24,065 nt of DNA from a virus. The stretch spans positions 1 to 24,065 of the IMG/VR virus record IMGVR_UViG_3300044615_000248, one strand, 5' to 3'. Every line of letters starts with the position of its first letter. Within the stretch, counting starts at the first letter, position 1. The translations under genes were made by a program, and so were the position numbers. The notes under the pieces are model-generated. The model saw only the letters and a program-made list of their open reading frames with translations. It was not told the DNA's origin and did not search any database. Shown here one piece after another: positions 1 to 7,800 of the stretch.

Positions 1-203
1 TGTACATCATTGGGTGCGAACCCAAAGACATACCTGCCATGCCGATCCGGCTGGATGAACCGACGCATGTCATTGGCGATGTTGGTCGGGCAGGTAATGG
101 AAAGCGCCCGGAAGTAAGCAAGGCAGAACGCGAACATACACCGCCTGCGTTTGCTCATTGGTTGGTCGAGCTTACGCGGCGGTGTCAGGCGGTGGCGGCA
201 TGA
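1..203 (+). CDS. C-terminal fragment of an unidentified early phage protein (5' end outside window)
   Basis: An open frame entering from the left edge (first full codon at 3) runs about 66 codons to TGA at 201-203. The stop overlaps the ATG at 200 of the next gene as ATGA, the junction style used throughout this cluster, which supports it being a genuine gene end. The visible tail is mixed and charged, ending HWLVELTRRCQAVAA. No family is recognised and no catalytic motif is visible. Its place directly before replication-type genes suggests an early-region protein, but that is position only. The same bases are open in other frames, but those openings are shorter or lack a sensible junction. 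Confidence 0.5.
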   Translation, partial: YIIGCEPKDIPAMPIRLDEPTHVIGDVGRAGNGKRPEVSKAEREHTPPAFAHWLVELTRRCQAVAA

Positions 204-1186
204 ACTACTACGAGCATCACATCGGCGACTACGCAGAGGCGACAGCGCACCTGTCATTCGTCGAGGACGCCGCCTATTCGCGACTGATCCGAAAGTATTA
301 CTCGACCGAGAAACCACTGCCAGCAGACATCAAAGCCGTGCAGCGATTGGTCGGAGCACGCACAAAAGAAGAAAAAAATTCTGTCGAGGTCGTGTTGTCA
401 GAATTTTTTTTCCTCAGTGACGACGGGTGGCACAACTCACGCTGCGATGCGGAAATTTCAGCATATCGCGATGGAGAACCCGAGCGCGAAGTGAAGAAAG
501 CGAACGAAGAAAACCGCCTCAAGCGGCATCGCGCAGAACGGGCTGAACTCTTCAAACGCTTGACTGGTGCAGGGCATCACGCTCCGTGGAATATCGGCAT
601 GCAGGAATTGCGCGATCTGGTTAAGCGAATTTGTGACTCTGGTGCACCGCAACCTGAAACGCCAACTGAAACGCCAACTGAAACGCCAACTGAAACGGCA
701 CCTGCAACGCCTGCAACGGCTACCCAGTCGCCAGTCGCCAGACACCAGACACCAGATGTAAACCCACTACCTCAAAGCGTGTCGTGTACCCAACCGGAGT
801 TACGCGAGCAACCGCCAACCAGCACGCGCAAAGGCCAGGTCTGCGGACTGCTCCGAAAGGCCGGCATGGCCGACGCCGCACCGCACTACCTCGACGACGC
901 GACATGGGAAGCGATCCTCGGCAAGCGAACGAACGAGGAAATCGTCGAAGTCGCCCTGGCGAAGATGGCCGCAAGGCCGAACCAGCGTACCGGGCTGAAG
1001 TACATCGCCCCGGCACTGCTCGAAGACCCGGCGCCGATGGCCATCAACGGGCAGCAACCGCGGATGACGCAGCACCAGCTCAACCAGGCTGCAATCGCCG
1101 AATCGCTGTTCGGTCAGCAGTCCCGAGGACAGGCAGCAAACACCGAAAAATTGATTGAAGGGGAGGTTGTCCATGAACGCGCCTGA
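200..1186 (+). CDS. DUF1376-domain (YdaU-like) phage replication-region protein
   Basis: This 328-residue protein opens MNYYEHHIGDYAEAT and continues with a winged-helix-like block to about residue 80 (DAAYSRLIRKYYSTEKPL, then LSEFFFLSDDGWHN). That is the characteristic DUF1376 signature, found at the N-terminus of phage replication-initiation proteins. A charged helical stretch follows, then a Pro/Thr linker with the PTET unit repeated near residues 152-166, then a C-terminal domain (about 210-300) with LRKAGMADAAPHYL. The ATG at 200 is chosen over an upstream in-frame start because it matches the DUF1376 N-terminus and gives an ATGA overlap with the preceding gene; its RBS is weak, so translational coupling is likely. 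Family knowledge suggests origin binding or helicase recruitment. No helicase or primase motif is visible, so the exact role is inference. Confidence 0.8.
   Translation: MNYYEHHIGDYAEATAHLSFVEDAAYSRLIRKYYSTEKPLPADIKAVQRLVGARTKEEKNSVEVVLSEFFFLSDDGWHNSRCDAEISAYRDGEPEREVKKANEENRLKRHRAERAELFKRLTGAGHHAPWNIGMQELRDLVKRICDSGAPQPETPTETPTETPTETAPATPATATQSPVARHQTPDVNPLPQSVSCTQPELREQPPTSTRKGQVCGLLRKAGMADAAPHYLDDATWEAILGKRTNEEIVEVALAKMAARPNQRTGLKYIAPALLEDPAPMAINGQQPRMTQHQLNQAAIAESLFGQQSRGQAANTEKLIEGEVVHERA
372..410 (+). repeat. AT-rich perfect inverted repeat (12-bp arms) inside the DUF1376 gene
   Basis: The left arm at 372-383 (seven A then TTCTG) is perfectly complementary to the right arm at 399-410 (CAGAA then seven T). 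The arms are separated by 15 nt. An eighth T at 411 lengthens the T run. Both runs are read in frame, as KN and FFF codons. The arms are strikingly AT-rich against GC-rich surroundings. The structure could act as a weak hairpin or slippage-prone site, or simply reflect the conserved EFFFL protein motif. Confidence 0.6.
654..697 (+). repeat. 12-bp tandem repeat encoding a Pro-Thr-Glu-Thr linker
   Basis: The unit CTGAAACGCCAA occurs three times back to back (654-665, 666-677, 678-689), followed by a partial fourth copy at 690-697. It encodes repeated PTET in the DUF1376 protein. The unit is a multiple of three, so copy-number change would keep the frame. It forms a flexible linker between the N-terminal DUF1376 domain and the C-terminal domain. 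Confidence 0.85.
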
Positions 1187-1730
1187 CCGCATGGAGGTTG
1201 TCGTCACCAAGCTTTTCGCCCGACTGCAGGGCATCTACGGGACGAGCTTCACGTCGAAGTTCTCGACCGGATTCAACCAGAAAACCCAGCGTGACGACGG
1301 GTGGGAAAACGCCAAGGCTGTCTGGGCCGAAGACCTTGCCGGATTCGATCTCGATGCCATCGCCTACGGCATTCGAAACGTTGATCCGGAGCGCGCACCG
1401 AGCAGCAGGATGTTCGTCGAGTTGTGCCGCAAGGCGCCGCGCAAGGCTACGCAGCAGGCACTCCCGTACCGCCCGACCGATGAAGATCGCGCCAGGCTTC
1501 GCGCAGTGGCTTCCGAGGCCGCAAAAGCTGTCACCTTGACCGACTACGACCCGCTTACATGGGCGAGAAAGCCGAAGTCGCAGAAGGCGCTCGACATGGT
1601 TCTCGACGGCGCGAAACGCAACATGGCGCTGGCCCAGATCGTGGTCGAGCATGTCGCGAACGGCATCTGCAACGAGGCCGGAAAGCTGCTCAAGCGCTAC
1701 AAGGGGCAAGGGCAATGGGTGAAGGCATGA
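1173..1730 (+). CDS. Putative phage replication protein (lambda P-like helicase loader type)
   Basis: This 185-residue protein starts at an ATG preceded by a strong RBS (GGGGAGG ending about 6 nt upstream). It overlaps the end of the DUF1376 gene by 14 nt. An upstream in-frame start at 1155 precedes that RBS and is less likely. The N-terminal half, with LFARLQGIYGTSF, then WAEDLAGFDLDAIAYGI and MFVELCRKAP, follows the layout of lambda P-type replication proteins: a helical block where a DnaB loader counts plant growth per gene and ends in an LC motif. The C-terminal half is charged and helical. Pairing with a DUF1376 protein is common in lambdoid replication modules. The helicase-loader role is inferred from pattern and context, since there is no enzymatic motif to confirm it. 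Confidence 0.5.
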   Translation: MNAPDRMEVVVTKLFARLQGIYGTSFTSKFSTGFNQKTQRDDGWENAKAVWAEDLAGFDLDAIAYGIRNVDPERAPSSRMFVELCRKAPRKATQQALPYRPTDEDRARLRAVASEAAKAVTLTDYDPLTWARKPKSQKALDMVLDGAKRNMALAQIVVEHVANGICNEAGKLLKRYKGQGQWVKA

Positions 1731-1915
1731 AGTGGGTCCGCATCAGCGATTACGCCCTGCGCTGCGATCCCTGGACGATCTGCGCGATTACCCACGGCGA
1801 GGGCTACAGCTTCGAATTCTGGCACGACAAGCAGCCGGCCTGTGTGGGCCGCTTCGCTTCGCCGGCACTGGCCAAGGCCGAGGCTTTGAAACTCGAATTG
1901 GAGCAGCGGGCATGA
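1727..1915 (+). CDS. Small hypothetical protein in the replication module
   Basis: A 62-residue protein linked by ATGA overlaps to both neighbours (start inside the stop at 1728-1730, end overlapping the ATG at 1912). It begins MKWVRISDYALRCDPWTIC and has a beta-strand-like core with aromatic residues (YSFEFWHD), then an alanine/glutamate-rich helix. This resembles the many small accessory proteins of phage nin-like regions. No family or active site is recognised. Tight coupling supports it being translated, but its function is unknown. Confidence 0.65.
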   Translation: MKWVRISDYALRCDPWTICAITHGEGYSFEFWHDKQPACVGRFASPALAKAEALKLELEQRA

Positions 1916-2334
1916 GCGAAATCGTTTCCCTGGTCATCGCCGGCGAACCGGCGAGCAAGGCCAACAGCCGGAAGATCGTCACCTTCGGCAATCGACCTGC
2001 CTCGATCAAGTCGGACAAGGCCCGCAACTTCGAGAAGTTGGCCATGCTGCAGATCCCGAACGAAGCCAAGCGGATGCTGACCGGAAAGTTGCGCGCCACC
2101 ATCCGGATTTTCTACGCCAGCGAGCGGCCAGACCTCGATGAATCGGTGGTCCTCGATGTGCTGCAGGCGAAGTTCTCGGGCTCCGGAAAGGATCGCGTCT
2201 GCGTTCGCAAAGGGGTGTATCTCAACGACCGCCAGGTGCGCGAGAAGCATGTGTTTCACGGGATCGACAAGGCCAACCCGAGGGCCGAGATCGTGATCGA
2301 AGCGCTTGATCCACAGCAGGGGATGATGCTTTGA
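1912..2334 (+). CDS. rusA: RusA-family Holliday junction resolvase
   Basis: A 140-residue protein of RusA size. It has the N-terminal GEPASKANSRK segment, equivalent to the start of RusA where basic residues follow a Gly-Pro/Ala turn. The acidic motif RPDLDE places D74 and D76 at the metal-binding positions, and YLNDRQVREK around 103-112 supplies the third acid (D106). RusA enzymes are dimeric endonucleases that resolve four-way junctions in phage DNA after recombination or replication. The usual PDxDN motif reads PDLDE here, a substitution of the Asn. The ATG overlaps the previous stop (ATGA). Position in a replication module matches its normal location in lambdoid phages. Confidence 0.82.
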   Translation: MSEIVSLVIAGEPASKANSRKIVTFGNRPASIKSDKARNFEKLAMLQIPNEAKRMLTGKLRATIRIFYASERPDLDESVVLDVLQAKFSGSGKDRVCVRKGVYLNDRQVREKHVFHGIDKANPRAEIVIEALDPQQGMML

Positions 2335-2603
2335 CGCTTGGCCAGGCTCCAACGCGCGCGCATTTGGCGCCCGACGAGAAGGTCGATTGGTTCCGCGTCA
2401 TCGTCGAAGTTTGCCGGTACAGCCACACGCATTCGACCATTGCCATGGCCTGCGGGACAGCGAAAAGCACGGTGCAGGGCTGGAAGCAGGGGGCGACACC
2501 GCGCTGGGACGAGGGGGAAAAGCTGATCGAGCTGTGGTGCCAGGTGACCGGCAACGGTCGGGAAACCGTCCATCGGGTCGGCCGATACTCCTACCGCGCT
2601 TGA
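2331..2603 (+). CDS. Small helix-turn-helix protein (TTG start)
   Basis: A 90-residue protein. A TTG at 2331 overlaps the RusA stop (TTGA) and is preceded by AGGGGA about 7 nt upstream. No ATG lies near, so TTG is the best start. Residues about 35-58 (HSTIAMACGTAKSTVQGWK) form a plausible Cro-like helix-turn-helix, followed by DEGEKLIELWCQVTG, a typical third-helix region. It is probably a DNA-binding regulator or late-gene switch, since it sits at the junction between replication and structural modules. Its operator is not identified. Its stop codon lies in the first base triplet of an 81-bp tandem repeat. Confidence 0.7.
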   Translation: MTLGQAPTRAHLAPDEKVDWFRVIVEVCRYSHTHSTIAMACGTAKSTVQGWKQGATPRWDEGEKLIELWCQVTGNGRETVHRVGRYSYRA

Positions 2604-2782
2604 AGCCAACCAACCCGAAGGAGATCAACCCATGCCCCGTCCCGCTGCACAACCGAAAGTCCCCGGCGAAGTCGCCCAGCCTGAAGCCAACCAACCCGAA
2701 GGAGATCAACCCATGCCCCGTCCCGCTGCACAACCGAAAGTCCCCGGCGAAGTCGCCCAGCCTGAAGCCAACCAACCCGAAG
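2601..2782 (+). repeat. 81-bp tandem duplication carrying an RBS and start codon
   Basis: Two copies with an 81-bp period (2601-2681 and 2682-2762) appear identical by eye. They are followed by a third partial copy of 20 bp at 2763-2782 (TGAAGCCAACCAACCCGAAG). Each full unit contains the stop triplet TGA of the upstream gene, an AAGGAG RBS and an ATG (2632 and 2713). The period is 27 codons, so the duplicated segment is read in frame within the following gene. The 20-bp element at both borders suggests unequal recombination or slippage between pre-existing short direct repeats. Confidence 0.95.
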
Positions 2783-3042
2783 CCGTTGTCGATCAGCCGG
2801 CCGCTGCTGCCGACGAGCAGGTGAGCGTTTCGAAGGCATCGCTCGATGCGTTGCTGGCCCGCGTTGCTGCGCTGGAAGCTGCGCCGTCGCAAGCCGCTCG
2901 CAAGGTCGCCAACCCGACCGCAAACCTGCCCGATGCCGATTCGCTCGACGTTGCCACCCTGAAGAATCCGGTGCTGACCAAGCAAGGCTGGCTGGTCCCC
3001 GAGACCTACGGCAGCAACCCGAACGCACCGAAGGCGCTCTGA
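2632..3042 (+). CDS. Hypothetical portal-upstream protein with duplicated N-terminus
   Basis: A 136-residue protein. The first 27 residues (beginning MPRPAAQPKVPGEVA) are repeated as residues 28-54 because of the 81-bp duplication, so both M1 (2632) and M28 (2713) have an identical AAGGAG RBS 8 nt upstream. A Pro/Ala/Gln-rich region is followed by a short coiled-coil-like helix (SLDALLARVAALEA, about 66-80). A conserved-looking tail follows, with NPVLTKQGWLVPETYG, which suggests a small folded or binding segment. Its position just before the portal suggests a minor morphogenesis role; the family is not recognised. Without the duplication the protein would be about 109 residues. Confidence 0.7.
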   Translation: MPRPAAQPKVPGEVAQPEANQPEGDQPMPRPAAQPKVPGEVAQPEANQPEAVVDQPAAAADEQVSVSKASLDALLARVAALEAAPSQAARKVANPTANLPDADSLDVATLKNPVLTKQGWLVPETYGSNPNAPKAL

Positions 3043-3044
3043 CC

Positions 3045-3239
3045 ATGTGCGGCGGAGGTCCTAGCGTCAAGCGCGTGGATGCCGAGGCTGAACGCCGCAA
3101 GGCCGAGGCTGAAGCGACTGCCCGCGCCAACGAGCAACTGCTTTCCGATGCACGCCGCAAGCGCCAGCAGAAGGGCGTACTCGCCACGGGCGCCGATGTT
3201 GGCGGTGGTGTGCTTGCCTCTGGAGCCGGCCAGCAATGA
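3045..3239 (+). CDS. Small portal-adjacent conserved phage protein
   Basis: A 64-residue protein that begins MCGGGPSVKRVDAEAER and continues with a charged, Ala-rich helix, then a short basic block (RRKRQQKGVLATGAD) and a Gly-rich tail. Small MC-initial proteins with a helix followed by RQ..LLATG occur next to portal genes in podoviruses with T7-like heads; I recognise the pattern but not an experimentally defined role. Its ATG is 2 nt after the preceding stop and its TGA overlaps the portal ATG, so it is co-translated with the portal. The early Cys could suggest a lipobox, but there is no signal sequence before it. Confidence 0.65.
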   Translation: MCGGGPSVKRVDAEAERRKAEAEATARANEQLLSDARRKRQQKGVLATGADVGGGVLASGAGQQ

Positions 3240-4834
3240 GCGCCAACGCGCAGGCCATCATTCGCCGCTTGGCGGCCCTGCGCAGCATGCGCCAGCCGCA
3301 TGAGCAAGGCTGGTCGGAGTGCTTCGATTTTTCGTTCCCGGAGCGCTCGCACGGCCTGAACAGTTCCGTCCTGTTGCCGCAGGATGCCCAGGCGAAGAAA
3401 AACCGCATCCTCGATGACACGGCCGCCGACTCGGCCCGCATCCTGAGTTCGGCGATTGTCAGCGGCACCACGCCGGCCAACTCGCTGTGGTTCGGGCTTG
3501 ATGCCGGGCAGGAATCCGACGAGGAAAACCGCTGGCTGGACGAAGCGTCCCGCGTCGTCTTCGAGAACATTCACGGCGCGAACTTCGACAGCGCGGCGTT
3601 CGAATGCTGCGTCGATATCGTCGGCGCCGGATGGTTCGTGCTGTACATCGACGAGGCCAAGGACGGCGGTTACCACTTCGAGCAGTGGCCGCTTGGTCAG
3701 TGCTTTGTCTCGGCATCGCGTGCTGGCGGCCCGGTCGATACGATCTACCGCGAACTGGAACTGACCGCCGAGCAGATGGTCGCCGAATACGGGCTCGACA
3801 AGGTTTCGAAGAAGGTTTCCGACGCCTACCAGAACGAGAAGTACGACGAGAAGTTCGGCGTTGTGCATGCGATCTATCCGCGAGCGATCCATGCGGTGAA
3901 TGGCCGGATGGCGAAGAATCTGCCGTTCGCGTCCTGCCACATCGAGGTCGGCGAAAAGCACACGCTGCGCGAATCCGGGTATCACGAATTCCCCTGCGTC
4001 GTGCCGCGTTGGATGTTGGTTCCTGGATCGCCCTACGCTACCGGCCCGATGGCCCAGGCGCTTGGCTCGATCCGCACGATCAACGACATCAAGGCGATGG
4101 AGTTGATGAACCTGGACATGGCCGCCGCCGGCATGTACGTGGCCGAGGACGACGGTGTTCTAAACCCGCGCGCCGTGAAGATCGGGCCGCGCAAGGTGAT
4201 CGTCGCCAACTCGGTCGACTCGATCAAGCCGCTGGCCCCGGCCGGCGACTTCAATGTCGTTTTCTCAGCCGAGGACAGGCTGCAGGCCGCGATCCGCAAG
4301 GCATTGCTGGCCGACCAACTTCAGCCGCAGGATGGCCCGGCGATGACCGCGACCGAGGTGCACGTCCGCGTGCAACTGATCCGCCAGCTGCTTGGCCCGA
4401 TCTATGGCCGACTGCAAGCCGAATACTTGCAGCCGCTGGTCACCCGCTGCTTCGGCATCGCCTACCGCGCCGGCATCCTCGGCATGGCGCCGGAATCTCT
4501 GCAGGATCGCGTCTTCACCGTGAAGTATCTCGGCCCGCTGGCCCGCGCCCAGCGCCTGGAGGATGTGACCGCCATGGATCGCATGGAGACCACGCTGATG
4601 CAGGAAGCGCAGGCCGACCCGACCGTGCTTGACCTGTACGACTTCGAAGAGGCCGCCCGCGAGCGCTCAAACTTCCTCGGCGTCCCGCAGCGCCTGATGC
4701 GCAGTGCTGAGAGCGTGCAGAAGATTCGCGACGAGCGCGCCAAGGCTCAGAAGAACCAGCAGCAGCAACAGGCCGGCATGCAGATGCAACAGGCGGCCGG
4801 CGAGGAAATGCTGAAGCGCGTTGCTGTGGCGTAA
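3236..4834 (+). CDS. Portal (head-to-tail connector) protein, T7 gp8-like
   Basis: At 532 residues this matches the usual size of T7-type connectors (about 536). The N-terminus has the family layout: an initial helix (AIIRRLAALRSMRQPHEQGW), then FDFSFPER, the NRILDDTAADSARILSSAI region and GTTPANSLWFGL. The C-terminal part holds LGPIYGRLQAEYLQPLV and ends in a long Gln-rich tail. Twelve copies would form the ring at the unique head vertex, through which DNA is packaged by the terminase and to which the tail adaptor binds. Start ATG at 3236 overlaps the previous stop. The Gln-rich end (KNQQQQQAGMQMQQ) is a low-complexity tail. Confidence 0.93.
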   Translation: MSANAQAIIRRLAALRSMRQPHEQGWSECFDFSFPERSHGLNSSVLLPQDAQAKKNRILDDTAADSARILSSAIVSGTTPANSLWFGLDAGQESDEENRWLDEASRVVFENIHGANFDSAAFECCVDIVGAGWFVLYIDEAKDGGYHFEQWPLGQCFVSASRAGGPVDTIYRELELTAEQMVAEYGLDKVSKKVSDAYQNEKYDEKFGVVHAIYPRAIHAVNGRMAKNLPFASCHIEVGEKHTLRESGYHEFPCVVPRWMLVPGSPYATGPMAQALGSIRTINDIKAMELMNLDMAAAGMYVAEDDGVLNPRAVKIGPRKVIVANSVDSIKPLAPAGDFNVVFSAEDRLQAAIRKALLADQLQPQDGPAMTATEVHVRVQLIRQLLGPIYGRLQAEYLQPLVTRCFGIAYRAGILGMAPESLQDRVFTVKYLGPLARAQRLEDVTAMDRMETTLMQEAQADPTVLDLYDFEEAARERSNFLGVPQRLMRSAESVQKIRDERAKAQKNQQQQQAGMQMQQAAGEEMLKRVAVA

Positions 4835-4837
4835 TCC

Positions 4838-7800
4838 ATGGCAACAGTCCATTCGCTGATCTGCTTCGGTGGCCTGAACGGCAAGACCGTCACGTTCACA
4901 GATGCCGGTGATATCGTCAATCTGACGGCACATGGCCTGCGCAATGGCTCGGCGGTGTTCTTCGAAACAACCGGCTCGCTGCCAACGGGGATATCAGCCA
5001 GCACGCTCTACTATGCTCGCCAGGGCGCAGACGTCAATAAATTCACCCTGCACACGTCGGCAGCAGGGGCCATCGCCAATACAGGCCAAGTCACATTCAC
5101 CAGCACAGGCAGTGGCACGCACACCGTCAAGTCGTCGCTGATATTCACCGGGGCCGATCTTTCCAGATACGACAGCACGCGGGTTTATGAAGGCCTTGGC
5201 TCGTGGAACACCAATCGCGCCGGGGCTGGTCAGTTCGATATCGAGGTTGCGGAGATTGGCGAAGCATTCACGGAAACTGTGTCTGCTCAGTTGCAGATCA
5301 CAATCCAGAGTGCGCAGAATCTGATTGTTTCCAAGGTGAATGACATTCGGTCGGCGGCTTGGCACAACGGGAATCACCCGGAAGGCGCCGTTCTGAGCCT
5401 CTCGCTGGACGCCGGGTACGTCTTGTTCGCTTCGGCTGGTGTTGGTGGTGCCGCCATGATCAAGCTGGCACGATACCGCGACACCATCGACGGCATCACG
5501 GTCATGAACACCTCGGGTGGCTCGGTCGGCTATGGCGTCGACCTGGACGTTCTCTGCACGCTGCGGAACTCGTTCATCTATTGCACTCGGACGCTGGCAA
5601 CCGGCGTCAATCTGCGATCAGCCTTCGCCAAGGCTGAAAACAACGTCTTCAACGGGTGGAATACGGGAGCAGCAGCAGGTTCTTCGCAGTCCGGCATCGT
5701 GTTCCAGAACAACATTGTCACGAAATGCAACAACGGTTTCTCGGCGGCATCGACAGTCAAGGGGTTCTGGTACAACAATATTTCAGTCGGCAATACAACC
5801 AATTGGCCGACTCAGCCGACCGCGCTTGAGGGTGCCAGTAACAACGCAGGGCTGACAGGCGAGGCGTGGGTTACTGGCTCAGGATCGCGGATCACCATCG
5901 CAACAACCGACTTCGCCGACTACGCGAACAACGATTTTTACCCGGCTAGCGCATCATCGCCACAGGTTGAAGCGGGTGTGACCCCGTATGGCTATGTCAC
6001 CGATGACGTTGCAGACCGCTTCCGCCCTGACTACATGAATGGCGGTGCTGCTGTGGTCGATGTTGGGCCGTTCGAATTCGATCATGGATACGGCCCATGG
6101 CCATCCACTGACGAGCGCGGCATCGCTTTCACTGGCCTGCTGTCCGGGTCGAAGGTCAAGGTTTTCGAGACTGGCACCGACACCGAGAAATTCAGCACCG
6201 CAAGCTCCGGCACGTCGGAGACTTGGAGCGAGGCAGTATCCGGTTCGATCACTGTCGATTACACGATCCAGAAAGCCGGATACCTGCCGATCCGCGTGAC
6301 TGGAATCACGGTGACAGCCGGGCCTTCAGGCGTGCAGCCGATCCCCGTGTCGCAGGTTGTCGCCCGTTGGTATCAGGCGTCTTCAGGCTTGACGATCAAC
6401 AGCAACTGCTACGCCAACGCCACGACTAAGAAATGGGGATTGACCACAACCTCGACGCTTCAGAACCTCGCCTCGTATCTGCTTGAACAGTGGATTGCGC
6501 TCGGGGATTCTGGCGAGGCGTTCGCCAATAAGGCATATCCCATTGAGGCCAATGGCCCGAATAGTTTTACCTGGCTCGACGGCTGGGAAGCCGACCTGAC
6601 GACCTACGCCGATTCGATCACCAACCTTTCCCGCGACGGCATGCGCTACCTGTCGTCTGCTGGCGCGGTCACTGCCTCATGGGCTGCGCTGTTGTCCGGT
6701 GGTGTTCCGGCTGGCAAAACTGTCCGCTACCAACAAACCGATGGCGGAACGCAGTCGAACGCCGAGAACACCGGCAATATCGACCAACTGATCCAGATTT
6801 ACGGCGATGCGACGCACGGCAACTTCGACCGTACCGGCTGGCTTGTGCTCAAGTTGCAGAGCGATGGTTACGACCAATCCGAGGCCGATGCTGTCGCTAC
6901 CTACGGCACGCTTGAGGATCAACTGTACGTGGTCGGCTTGACCCCGACTGCCAACGGCATCGCAGCAGGAACAGTCACTGGCATCACGATCACCGATCAT
7001 GGCGCATCGCCGGTGACGTGGAACAGCAAGGTTTTCTCGATCACCATCACCGATACCGGCAGTCATTCCGGCGAAGAGATCGTGCAGTACGTGCGCGGCC
7101 TGAACAGCTTCAACTATCACGACCTGGTTCAGACCAACGGCACCGAGTTCAAGACGGTGCGCGGGGTTGTCTATGGCGATACCGGCGCAACGCTGAAGGG
7201 CGTTCGCGTGGTGCAGTCGGATGGCACAACGTCGCATGCCGACTTCAACTTGCACACCGCCGACGATGGAACGACCTACGTCCCGCCGCTTCCTCCTGCT
7301 GCTGCTGAAGCAACGGTGCTGGCAGATTCACGAGTTCAGCTTTACAACGTGACGACCGATACCGAGATCGACAACGTGTTCGTCACTGGCACCAGCTACA
7401 GCTACGTCATCACGACCGAAGCCAGCGACGGCGACACGCTGCGGCTGCGGGCTTGCAAGCTTGGCCGCGAGGAAGCGCAGGCCTTCGCGGTATGGGGTGC
7501 TGCTGGCGCAACGTTCTTGATCGACCAGCCGGCCAGTGCAGAATATGCAACATGGGGCATCGATGGCTCGACAGTGACCGAATTCACCCTGGATGTGACC
7601 GGCACGGTCGAGATTGACGCCGATGATGCGGACGGCGCGACGACCAAGACCCGGTTGGGGGCATGGTACTCGCACGTCCTGACGACCGAAGACGGCATCC
7701 GCAATGCGTTCGGCGCCGTGTCCTATGTCTCGTCGGCGGCAATCCGGGTGAATGTCGATGTGGCCGACGTGCTGCTCGAAAACATCAACCCGACCACGGC

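Noticed and set aside
2591-3985. Long minus-strand open frame (464 codons) across the portal start
   Set aside because: It is antisense to several well-supported plus genes with family signatures, and its length follows from the strong GC3 bias and the 81-bp repeat. No RBS-linked start or protein family was seen.
3604-4632. 342-codon plus-strand frame inside the portal gene
   Set aside because: Its product is Arg-rich and low in normal motifs, a typical out-of-frame reading of the portal; unlike the 8770-9042 frame it has no strong RBS or supporting codon signal.
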